9,551 nucleotides of DNA, taken from positions 1-9,551 of the forward strand of contig JAPSGP010000084.1 of NCBI GenBank assembly GCA_031177445.1, written 5' to 3'. The notes beneath the pieces were generated by a model. That model searched no databases. It worked only from the letters and a program-made list of their open reading frames with translations, and was not told the DNA's origin. Both the position numbers and the translations under genes were made by a program. Numbering within the stretch: position 1 is the first letter of the stretch; every line of letters begins with the position of its first letter. Of the stretch, positions 1 to 5,084 are shown one piece after another. The stretch is from Acidimicrobiia bacterium (GTDB lineage Bacteria > Actinomycetota > Acidimicrobiia > IMCC26256 > JACDBD01).

Positions 1-9
1 CCCCTAACC

Positions 10-375
10 ATGCGCGGGCGGGACCGCCAGGACGGTCAGAGCACGGTCGAGTTCGCGCTGGTGTTGCCGTTGGTCGTGCTCGCGATGCTGGCGGTGATCC
101 AAATCGGACTGGTCGTGCGTGACCACGTGGCGGTCGTCCACGCGGCGCGGGAGGCGGCCCGGGCTGCGAGCGTCGATCCCGATCCTGCCCGGGCGGTGCG
201 GGCGGCCCGGCGCACGCTGTCGGGGGCGTCGGTGACCGTCGGGGCCCGCCCTGACGTGGGCGAGCCGGTCAGCGTCGAGGTGCGGTATCGCTCGGTCACC
301 GACCTCCCCCTGGTGGGGGCGCTGATCCCCGACCCGATGCTGCACGCCCGGACCGAGATGCGAGTGGAGCGATGA
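10..375 (+). CDS. TadE-family pseudopilin-like membrane protein
   Basis: This 121-residue protein has a short charged N-terminus, one hydrophobic helix at about residues 16-37, and a roughly 80-residue domain expected outside the membrane. Residues 9-15 read GQSTVEF. This matches the class III prepilin site, with Gly at -1 and Glu at +5 (G9 / E14), cleaved by TadV/CpaA-type peptidases. The region just after the helix, ending AAREAARAAS, is the usual TadE conserved stretch. TadE proteins are minor pseudopilins of the Tad (Flp pilus) secretion machine. The stop overlaps the next start (ATGA at 372-375), so the two are probably translationally coupled. No stop lies between this ATG and the window edge and no ribosome site is visible, so the start could be further upstream. 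The family call is firm; the exact role is inferred. Confidence 0.85.
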   Translation: MRGRDRQDGQSTVEFALVLPLVVLAMLAVIQIGLVVRDHVAVVHAAREAARAASVDPDPARAVRAARRTLSGASVTVGARPDVGEPVSVEVRYRSVTDLPLVGALIPDPMLHARTEMRVER

Positions 376-758
376 GGGCCCCGGGTCACGAGCCCGAGCG
401 CGGGTCAACGGCGATCCCGCTCGTCGCCGTCGTCGTGCTGGGCGTCGTGCTCGCGGCGGGCGCGGCACGCCTCGGCGGCGCGCTCGTGGCCCGCGCCCAG
501 GCCGATGCCGCGGCTGATGCCGCGGCATTGGCCGCGGCCGACATGCTGGCGTTGGGCCGGGGCGAGGCTCGGGCGGTGGCCGCTGCCGGCGAGACGGCGT
601 CGTCGAACGGCGCCCGCCTCGTGCACTGCGCGTGCCGGGGGCTGTCGGCGACGGTCGAAGTGGAGCTCAGCGTGCCCGGCCTGTCCGCCTTCGGCGGGTC
701 GGCCCGCAGCCGGGCCCGGGCCGAGATCAGACCGGAATGCGTCGTCGGCTGCCGTTGA
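372..758 (+). CDS. Rv3654c-like TadE-family secretion protein
   Basis: This 128-residue protein has an N-terminal hydrophobic helix at about residues 15-35, followed by the alanine-rich run ADAAADAAALAAA. That run is typical of the actinobacterial TadE-like proteins that close tad clusters (M. tuberculosis Rv3654c type). It starts within the stop of the TadE gene (ATGA, 372-375), which fixes the start. Residue 11 is Gly, but the +5 position is Pro16 rather than Glu, so the canonical prepilin processing site of its neighbour is missing. Four cysteines lie in the C-terminal half (CAC in the middle; two near the C-terminus) and could form disulfides outside the membrane. It is probably a structural or accessory component of the Tad machine. 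The ATPase, platform and peptidase genes would be expected upstream of the window. Confidence 0.78.
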   Translation: MRAPGHEPERGSTAIPLVAVVVLGVVLAAGAARLGGALVARAQADAAADAAALAAADMLALGRGEARAVAAAGETASSNGARLVHCACRGLSATVEVELSVPGLSAFGGSARSRARAEIRPECVVGCR

Positions 759-783
759 CCGGAACACCACTGGTTGCGACGAT
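755..783 (+). promoter_or_regulatory. Possible promoter for the pentapeptide lipoprotein gene
   Basis: TTGACC at 755-760 matches five of six bases of a sigma-70-type -35 box. A 17-base spacer separates it from GACGAT at 778-783, a weak -10. The -35 overlaps the stop codon of the preceding gene. The predicted transcription start is near 790, inside the left arm of the hairpin at 784-805. This is a sequence match only. Confidence 0.25.
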
Positions 784-805
784 GAAGCCGGTAGCGTCCG
801 GCTTT
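784..805 (+). terminator. Probable hairpin terminator after the tad genes
   Basis: AAGCCGG (785-791) pairs perfectly with CCGGCTT (798-804) around a six-base loop (TAGCGT), with a possible G-U pair extending it by one. A short T-containing stretch (TCGTTC) follows. It begins 26 bases after the stop of the TadE-like gene. Stem, A-side and T-side resemble an intrinsic terminator, though the T-tract is short. It also lies just upstream of the ribosome site of the next gene, so it could instead be a leader hairpin. Confidence 0.5.
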
Positions 806-814
806 CGTTCATCG

Positions 815-820
815 AGGGGG
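815..820 (+). promoter_or_regulatory. Ribosome-binding site deciding the lipoprotein start
   Basis: AGGGGG (815-820) lies eight bases before the GTG at 829. An earlier in-frame GTG at 820 would overlap it, so 829 is preferred. It also gives a compact signal peptide. Confidence 0.6.
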
Positions 821-828
821 TGCGGCCG

Positions 829-1431
829 GTGCGCAAGCTCTTCGCGGTCCTGGTGGTCGGGCTGGTCGTGGCCGCGGGGTGCGGCGACGACGGCGGCGAC
901 GACTCCGAGGTCAAGACGATCAACGGCTGCAAGATCGAAGCGAACACCTCGTGCCCCGGCGTCGACCTCTCCAACGAGGACCTCAGTGAAGCCAACCTTT
1001 CCGGTGCAAACCTGGCCAACGCCAACCTCTCGGGGGCCAACATCTCGAACGCCGACCTGACCAACGCCGATCTGCGGGGCGCGAACCTGACCGACGCCAA
1101 CCTGCAGGGTGCCGACCTGACCGGCACCGACCTTTCCGGCGCCAACCTCACCGGCGCCAACCTCGACAACACCAACCTGACTCGTACTGACCTGCGCGGC
1201 GCCAATCTCACCGATGCCCAGATCCAGGGGGCCACGCGCTGCGGCACCATTCGCACCAACGGCACCATCGACGACACCAGCTGCCCGTCGCCTCGATCCA
1301 CCACCACGTCGACGACGACGCCGCCGACCACCGCCGCGCCGACCACCGCCGCGCCGACGACGGCTGCGCCGGCCACGACCACCACCATCACCACGACCAC
1401 GACGACCACGACGCCGCCGACGAGCACCTGA
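829..1431 (+). CDS. Pentapeptide-repeat lipoprotein with Thr/Pro tail
   Basis: This 200-residue protein starts at GTG 829. Its lipoprotein signal peptide has basic residues at 2-3, a hydrophobic core, then AAGC with the lipidated Cys at 18. An acidic linker follows (residues 20-27). Residues 45-134 form 18 uninterrupted pentapeptides of the A(D/N)LxG type, expected to fold as a right-handed quadrilateral beta-helix of about 4.5 coils. Cys34 and Cys42 precede the solenoid; Cys138 and Cys152 flank its end cap (CGTIRTNGTIDDTSC), so capping disulfides are plausible. Residues 153-200 are a Thr/Pro/Ala/Ser tail that could span the cell wall and be O-glycosylated. The reading frame is open further upstream, but the lipobox and ribosome site decide the start. 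Its function is unknown. Cytoplasmic DNA-mimic pentapeptide proteins such as MfpA are a poor analogy, because this one is exported. Confidence 0.85.
   Translation: MRKLFAVLVVGLVVAAGCGDDGGDDSEVKTINGCKIEANTSCPGVDLSNEDLSEANLSGANLANANLSGANISNADLTNADLRGANLTDANLQGADLTGTDLSGANLTGANLDNTNLTRTDLRGANLTDAQIQGATRCGTIRTNGTIDDTSCPSPRSTTTSTTTPPTTAAPTTAAPTTAAPATTTTITTTTTTTTPPTST
961..1230 (+). repeat. Eighteen tandem pentapeptide codon blocks
   Basis: Eighteen 15-base units encode consecutive pentapeptides from VDLSN to AQIQG with no insertion or gap. The middle residue of each unit is Leu or Ile throughout, as the fold requires. Codon usage varies between units, so this is an old, selected repeat rather than a recent DNA expansion. 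Confidence 0.9.
1327..1371 (+). repeat. Three tandem 15-base TTAAP units in the lipoprotein tail
   Basis: Three consecutive units encode TTAAP. The first two are identical in DNA, and the third differs at three third-codon positions. The surrounding ACC/ACG-rich DNA extends to 1428. Near-identity of the units suggests slippage-prone expansion of a low-complexity tail, so its length may vary between strains. Confidence 0.8.
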
Positions 1432-1433
1432 CC

Positions 1434-1449
1434 CGCGGGGTCGCCCGCG
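1434..1449. terminator. Hairpin between convergent genes
   Basis: CGCGGG (1434-1439) pairs with CCCGCG (1444-1449) around a GTCG loop. It lies three bases after the lipoprotein stop and 21 bases from the stop of the convergent LCP gene. There is no T-tract on either strand, so bidirectional termination is suggested by position and stem only. Confidence 0.35.
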
Positions 1450-1470
1450 AGAGGCCGCCGCGTCGCGAGG

Positions 1471-2379
1471 TCAGTGGCTCTGGAGGATCCCGTCGTCGCG
1501 GAAGTCGGCGAACAGCGCGTCGATCCCCGGACCCGGCGCGAGATCGCTCCCGGAGCCGCCGCCGGTGGGGATGACCACGTTCTTGACGTTGGCGGGATCG
1601 ATCGTGAGCGCGAGCCGTCCGATGCGGTAGAGGTCGACGAGCCCGGCGTTCTCGATCACGACGTGCCGGGCCAGGGTGGCGAGCGCGCCCAGCACACCTC
1701 CAGCGCTCAGGTTGCGGGCGCGCAGCGTCTGCAGCGCGGAGATGATCAGGTAGCCCTGGTTCTCGGTTCTGCGGATGTCGCCGGAGCCGAACGAGTAGCG
1801 GTCACGGGAGAACGCGAGCGCCTGGTCGCCGTCGAGATGAGCCGGGCCGGCGGCGAAGTCGGCACCCGAATTCGAGTCGTGCATCTCCTCCTGGATGTTC
1901 ACGTCGACGCCGCCCATCTCGTTCACGAGGTTGATGAACTGGTGGAAGTTGGCGGTCATCGCGAACGAGATCGGCACGCCGACGAAGCCCGAGAGCACGT
2001 CGACCATCCGTGACAGCCCGCCGGTCGACGAGGCCGAGTTGATCTTGCCGCCACCGACCGACGTGTCGCGAGGGATGTTGATGATCGACGCGGCGCGGGC
2101 GTCGGCGTTCACGCCGATGACCTTGATCGCGTCGCCGAGGCCCACGCCGTTCGGATCGCGCGAGTCGTTGCCGAGGACCACGTAGAACTGCACGCCCGGC
2201 GGGTACTGGTCGAAATCGGCGGTCGACTGGGGATCGACCTTCGTGACCGTCAGCCAGGTTGCACCCGCCTCGAGCGGTCGCCCGAGCACCAGCCAGGCCG
2301 ACGCCAGCAGCGAGGCGACGAGGACGCCGCACAGCGGCGGGGCCATCAGGAAGTAGACGAGCGAACGCCGGCGGCTCAT
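1471..2379 (-). CDS. LytR-CpsA-Psr (LCP) family cell-wall polymer transferase
   Basis: This 302-residue protein has a cytoplasmic Arg cluster (residues 3-5), one membrane helix at about 7-32, and an extracellular LCP domain from about residue 64 to the C-terminus. LCP enzymes move lipid-linked glycopolymers such as arabinogalactan or teichoic acids onto peptidoglycan. Visible family landmarks are VVLGNDSR (67-74), IPRDT (102-106), KIN (112-114), LVNEMGGV (151-158), LDGDQALAF (182-190), and SRDR (191-194) with D201, R203 and Q208 behind. The Mg/pyrophosphate residues of the family therefore appear present: D72, D83, R104, R192, R194. The usual RSDT is GLGDA here (80-84), keeping the Asp but losing the Arg. 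The ATG overlaps the upstream gene's stop (2376-2379) and decides the start over longer options. It is probably the second gene of an operon. No C-terminal LytR_C domain is present. Confidence 0.88.
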   Translation of the reverse strand: MSRRRSLVYFLMAPPLCGVLVASLLASAWLVLGRPLEAGATWLTVTKVDPQSTADFDQYPPGVQFYVVLGNDSRDPNGVGLGDAIKVIGVNADARAASIINIPRDTSVGGGKINSASSTGGLSRMVDVLSGFVGVPISFAMTANFHQFINLVNEMGGVDVNIQEEMHDSNSGADFAAGPAHLDGDQALAFSRDRYSFGSGDIRRTENQGYLIISALQTLRARNLSAGGVLGALATLARHVVIENAGLVDLYRIGRLALTIDPANVKNVVIPTGGGSGSDLAPGPGIDALFADFRDDGILQSH

Positions 2380-3074
2380 TGCCCCACCTGCGCGGTCGCG
2401 GCGGGCTGCGTGACGCCGGCGCCTTGCCGATCGACCAGGACCTTGAACCCGCTGATCTTCCACCCCGCGCCGTCGGGCACCAGCGTGAGATCGGTGACCC
2501 GGTGGATCGTGACCTCGCCGTCGTCGGTCTCGGCCACGATGTCGACCGTCGAGCCGACGGTGGCGAGCACGAACGCGCCGGTGCCGTCGGAGAGCCCGGT
2601 GACCTCGACGACCGGCGCGGTCGCGGTGATGTCGCCGGTCGCGGCGGGCAGCCCTTCCTCGAACAGCGCTCCTCGCCCCAAGCCGCTCAGCTGGGCGGCG
2701 GCCGCAGGGTCGAACAGGCCGGAGATGTCGGGCGCCGGCCTTCCCGTCTTCAGGGGCTGGATGACCGCGAGGTCGAGGTACTGGCCGGCAACATCCATGA
2801 TCGCGTTGACCTGGTCGAGCGAGAGCTGCGCGGGCGGGCCGCCGTTCTGGCTCACGACCGACGTCGGCTCGAATTGCACGTTCACGGATGCCGACGGCTT
2901 GGCGGGCTTCCCCGCCAAGCTGCTGTCGCGGTCTTTGCCACCGTCGCCGGCGACGAAGAGGACGATCGCGGCCGCGACGAGCGCGCCGACCACCACCACG
3001 CCGAGGACGACGAGCAGTGCAGTGGGCCGGTGGGTTCCGCCCGCGTTCGGTCGAACCTGCGGGCCGGTGGACAT
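2376..3074 (-). CDS. Single-pass membrane protein of unknown function
   Basis: This 232-residue protein has about 17 polar residues, a strong Val/Ala/Leu helix at about 18-42, a charged linker rich in Gly, Asp, Lys and Ser, and a roughly 170-residue extracellular part. The last 90 residues alternate strands (TATAPVVEVTGL; GAFVLATVGSTVDIVAE) and end with LVPDGAGWKISGFKVLVD. That ending resembles NTF2-like / Mce-associated extracytoplasmic domains; this is a fold impression, not an identification. Its stop overlaps the LCP start by four bases, which implies coupled translation and a shared role at the envelope. The start is uncertain. An ATG at 3074 gives a tidy N-terminus but lacks a good ribosome site; an in-frame ATG at 3116 would add 14 residues and also lacks one. 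Confidence 0.7.
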   Translation of the reverse strand: MSTGPQVRPNAGGTHRPTALLVVLGVVVVGALVAAAIVLFVAGDGGKDRDSSLAGKPAKPSASVNVQFEPTSVVSQNGGPPAQLSLDQVNAIMDVAGQYLDLAVIQPLKTGRPAPDISGLFDPAAAAQLSGLGRGALFEEGLPAATGDITATAPVVEVTGLSDGTGAFVLATVGSTVDIVAETDDGEVTIHRVTDLTLVPDGAGWKISGFKVLVDRQGAGVTQPAATAQVGQ

Positions 3075-3103
3075 GGCCGACCAGGATGCCACGCCTCGAC
3101 CGG

Positions 3104-3109
3104 TAGGTT
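3104..3109 (+). promoter_or_regulatory. Possible -10 element for the OB-fold gene
   Basis: TAGGTT fits the TANNNT pattern of actinobacterial -10 boxes. Transcription would start near 3116, giving a leader of about 25 bases with GGAGG at 3131-3135, five bases before the ATG at 3141. No convincing -35 box is visible. The divergent membrane-protein gene must also be transcribed from this gap, but I found no clear element for it. Confidence 0.3.
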
Positions 3110-3140
3110 GGGGCATACCGTCGGCGACGCGGAGGCCTCG

Positions 3141-3494
3141 ATGGCGCTGAAGAAGATGGTCGAGCGGCTGACGAAGACCACGGAGGAGCTGGACCGCGAG
3201 GCGCTCGCCGCCTACTGCGACCGGCTGGGCGTCACCCCGATCAGCCAGATCGTGCCGCGCACGCCGGCCCGGGTCGCGGGCGAGATTCGCACGGTGCGCA
3301 TCGTCCCCCGGGCCGGCGCGCCGGCGCTCGAGGTCACCGTGAGCGACGGCCGGGGCTCGGTGGTGGCCGTCTTCCTCGGACGCAGGAAGATCGCCGGGAT
3401 CTCACCCGGACGGCGGGTGGAAGTGCACGGTGTCGCCGGACGAGACGGCTCGCGCTATCTCATCTACAACCCGGAGTACCGGCTGCTCGGATAG
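3141..3494 (+). CDS. Small OB-fold nucleic-acid-binding-like protein (Rv2694c type)
   Basis: This 117-residue protein starts at ATG 3141 behind GGAGG (3131-3135). Residues 1-45 look helical and charged (KKMVERLTKTTEELDREALA). Residues 50-117 alternate beta strands in the OB-fold pattern: ARVAGEIRTVRIVP, APALEVTVSDGRGSVVAVFLG, GRRVEVHGVAGRDGSRYLIYNP. The (I/V)xDGxG-type second strand and the closing Tyr-rich strand are typical of tRNA-anticodon-type OB folds. Length and position beside paired trkA genes match the Rv2694c-type proteins of actinobacteria, whose function is not established to my knowledge. Binding of DNA or RNA is inferred from the fold only. The frame is open far upstream of the ATG, but that sequence has no protein-like character and runs antisense to the membrane-protein gene. 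Confidence 0.78.
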   Translation: MALKKMVERLTKTTEELDREALAAYCDRLGVTPISQIVPRTPARVAGEIRTVRIVPRAGAPALEVTVSDGRGSVVAVFLGRRKIAGISPGRRVEVHGVAGRDGSRYLIYNPEYRLLG

Positions 3495-3500
3495 CGATCG

Positions 3501-3513
3501 GGGGCGCAGCCCC
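3501..3513. terminator. Short GC hairpin between convergent OB-fold and trkA genes
   Basis: GGGGC (3501-3505) pairs with GCCCC (3509-3513) around GCA, and GCCCCGGGGC (3509-3518) is an overlapping perfect palindrome. Together they fill most of the 30-base gap between the two stops. No T-tract is present. It may stop transcription from both sides, or may be one of the small GC-rich intergenic palindromes common in high-GC genomes. Confidence 0.35.
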
Positions 3514-3524
3514 GGGGCAAGGCC

Positions 3525-4187
3525 TCAGCCCCCGGTGAGGATGCGCCGGACCTCTTCCTCGGATTCCGGCGTCACCATCGCCAGCACCTCGTCGCCCACC
3601 TCGAACACCGTGTCGCCGCGCGGCATCACGACGTGCTCGCCCCGCACCACCGCCACCACGGTCGCGTCCCGTGGGACGCCGACCTCCTTCAGCGGGCGAT
3701 CGATGACCGGCGAGTTGTCGGCGAGCGTTGCCTCGACGAGCCGGGCCTGGCCTCCCTCGAACTGCAGGATGCGGATCAGCCGGCCCACGGTGACGGCCTC
3801 CTCGACCAGCGCGGTGATGAGGTGAGGGGTCGACACCGAGAGGTCGACCCCCCAGTTCTCGTTGAACATCCATTCGTTCTTCGGATGGTTCACACGCGCG
3901 ATGACGCGCGGCACCGCGAACTCCTGCTTCGAGAGCAGCGAGACCACCAGATTGTCTTCGTCGTCACCGGTGGCCGCGACGACGACGTCGCACCGCTCCA
4001 GTCCCGCCTCCCGCAGTGACGAGACCTCGCACGCGTCCGCCACCACCCACTCGATGCCCTCGTTGGCGACGGCACGCTCAACGACGGCCGGGTTCTGTTC
4101 GATGAGCTGCACCTCGTGACCGGCGGTGTGCAGGTCGTTGGCGATGAACAGGCCGACGTTGCCGGCGCCGGCGATGGCGACACGCAT
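3525..4187 (-). CDS. trkA: TrkA-type RCK potassium-uptake regulator (CeoC-like)
   Basis: This 220-residue cytoplasmic protein is a single RCK unit. Residues 1-120 form a Rossmann TrkA_N domain with GAGNVG (7-12) and Glu30 at the end of the second strand, the residue that reads the adenosine ribose of NAD(H). Later come ATGDDEDN and a helix/strand series. Residues about 145-220 form TrkA_C (SPVIDRPLKEVGVP ... GDEVLAMV). Such subunits gate K+ channels or transporters in response to nucleotide state. Start at ATG 4187 is supported by AGAGGA six bases before it; the frame stays open upstream but without RCK homology. It is the second gene of a tandem pair, 83 bases after its partner. Length and N-terminus resemble mycobacterial CeoC as I recall it. 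No TrkH or KtrB gene lies in the window. Confidence 0.9.
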   Translation of the reverse strand: MRVAIAGAGNVGLFIANDLHTAGHEVQLIEQNPAVVERAVANEGIEWVVADACEVSSLREAGLERCDVVVAATGDDEDNLVVSLLSKQEFAVPRVIARVNHPKNEWMFNENWGVDLSVSTPHLITALVEEAVTVGRLIRILQFEGGQARLVEATLADNSPVIDRPLKEVGVPRDATVVAVVRGEHVVMPRGDTVFEVGDEVLAMVTPESEEEVRRILTGG

Positions 4188-4234
4188 CGAGAGTCCTCTG
4201 TAGCTAGGCGAGCGTAAGCGAGCCGTTGTAGGGA

Positions 4235-4259
4235 GGCGGTGGCGGCTTTGCCGACCGCC
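4235..4259 (-). other. Bulged hairpin between the two trkA genes
   Basis: GGCGGT (4235-4240) pairs with ACCGCC (4254-4259), and CGGC (4243-4246) with GCCG (4250-4253), leaving a TTT loop and a two-base bulge: ten pairs in all. It begins 11 bases after the upstream trkA stop in transcript direction and is not followed by a T-run. It may lower or stabilise the downstream trkA message. The role is inferred. Confidence 0.4.
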
Positions 4260-4270
4260 GCCGACGAAAG

Positions 4271-4930
4271 TTAGTGCTCGGGGCCCTGGTCGAGCCGCTC
4301 TGACAGCGCGTCGATCGCGTTGACGTCGACGATGAAGTGCAGCACGTCGCCTTCTTGGCCCACGAGATCGGTGGTGACGATCTGGGCCGCGCCGAGGCGG
4401 GTGACCGCGGTGAGCCAGAACCGACCAGGCTCGTTCAGCGGCGCGAGCTTCTTGCCCCCCCACGCCGGCGAGAGCGCGCGTTCGACCAGGCACACCTTTG
4501 CGCTCGGATCGATCCACTCGTGGGCGTGCTCACCGGGCAGCAGCCGCCGCAGCACCTGGTCGGTCGTCCACGACACCGTGGCCACGGTCGGGATCCCCAG
4601 GCGCTGGTAGATCTGTGCGCGCCGGGGGTCGTATATCCGGGCGACGACACGATCGATGCCGAAGGTCTCACGGGCGATGCGAGCAACGAGGATGTTCGAG
4701 TTGTCGCCGTTCGTGACCGCCGCGACCGCTCCGGCCTTGTCGATGCCCGCCTCGTCGAGGTGGTCGCGGTCGAACCCGAAGCCGACGACCCGCTGACCCG
4801 TGAAGCCCGCGGGCAGGCGCCGGAAGGCGGTCGCGTTCTTGTCGATCACGGCGACGGTGTGACCCGATTTCTCGAGCGCGCCGGCGAGCTCGCTGCCCAC
4901 CCGGCCGCAGCCGACCACGACGACGTGCAC
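4271..4930 (-). CDS. trkA: TrkA-type RCK potassium-uptake regulator (CeoB-like)
   Basis: This 219-residue cytoplasmic protein is the first gene of the tandem RCK pair. Its TrkA_N Rossmann domain has GCGRVG (7-12) and Asp30 at the end of strand two (VIDKN), indicating NAD(H) preference. NGDNSN and VVARIYDPRRAQIYQRLG follow, typical of TrkA proteins. A TrkA_C domain covers about residues 140-210, but its usual GD-turn strand is less canonical than in the partner. The start is a GTG at 4930 with GGGAGG (4938-4943) seven bases before it; an earlier in-frame GTG at 4954 has no such site. Two different single-RCK proteins probably assemble as a mixed ring, replacing the double-RCK TrkA of enterobacteria. 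It is transcribed divergently from the KimA-like transporter, suggesting joint control of potassium. Confidence 0.9.
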   Translation of the reverse strand: MHVVVVGCGRVGSELAGALEKSGHTVAVIDKNATAFRRLPAGFTGQRVVGFGFDRDHLDEAGIDKAGAVAAVTNGDNSNILVARIARETFGIDRVVARIYDPRRAQIYQRLGIPTVATVSWTTDQVLRRLLPGEHAHEWIDPSAKVCLVERALSPAWGGKKLAPLNEPGRFWLTAVTRLGAAQIVTTDLVGQEGDVLHFIVDVNAIDALSERLDQGPEH

Positions 4931-4937
4931 GAGGAGG

Positions 4938-4943
4938 CCTCCC
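4938..4943 (-). promoter_or_regulatory. Ribosome-binding site deciding the first trkA start
   Basis: On the minus strand GGGAGG lies seven bases before the GTG at 4930. It favours this start over the GTG at 4954. Confidence 0.6.
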
Positions 4944-4966
4944 GATCGATCCACGCGGCCGGTCGC

Positions 4967-4972
4967 AGCCTA
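4967..4972 (-). promoter_or_regulatory. Possible -10 element for the trkA pair
   Basis: TAGGCT on the minus strand fits TANNNT. It would start transcription near 4960, about 30 bases before the GTG at 4930. No clear -35 box is visible at the expected distance. Confidence 0.35.
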
Positions 4973-5010
4973 CCGAGCGGCTGTGTCGGTGAGCGCGGTC
5001 GGGGCGGACC

Positions 5011-5016
5011 TACGAT
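5011..5016 (+). promoter_or_regulatory. Possible -10 element for the KimA-like transporter
   Basis: TACGAT fits TANNNT and would give a leader of about 60 bases before the GTG at 5085. It lies about 39 bases from the divergent trkA -10, so the two promoters are close enough to be controlled together. No good -35 is seen. Confidence 0.3.
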
Positions 5017-5075
5017 GCCAGGCGGCAGGGCGACCAGTCGTCAGCCTTGCGTCACGCACGCGTGCTCGAACCGCC

Positions 5076-5080
5076 GGAGG
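5076..5080 (+). promoter_or_regulatory. Ribosome-binding site deciding the transporter start
   Basis: GGAGG lies four bases before the GTG at 5085. It supports this start over an in-frame GTG at 4983, which would add 34 residues unlike the family's N-terminus. Confidence 0.6.
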
Positions 5081-5084
5081 CTCG

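Noticed and set aside
405..1427. Long open frame on the minus strand with repeated LAPxRLAP-like units
   Set aside because: It is the antisense of the pentapeptide repeats and Thr codons; its apparent repeats and poly-Val start follow from the real gene on the plus strand.
829..1431. MfpA/Qnr-like fluoroquinolone protection protein
   Set aside because: The protein has a lipoprotein signal and a wall-type tail, so it is exported and cannot protect cytoplasmic gyrase; it also lacks the long two-domain solenoid of those families.
2259..3140. Plus-strand open frame running into the OB-fold gene
   Set aside because: The part before 3141 is Arg/Gly/Asp-rich antisense of the LCP and membrane-protein genes; a good ribosome site and ATG at 3141 mark the true start.
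4931..5084. Possible ydaO-type cyclic-di-AMP riboswitch upstream of the KimA-like gene
   Set aside because: B. subtilis kimA has one, so it was looked for. The leader after the candidate -10 is only about 60 bases, too short, and no matching structure was recognised.
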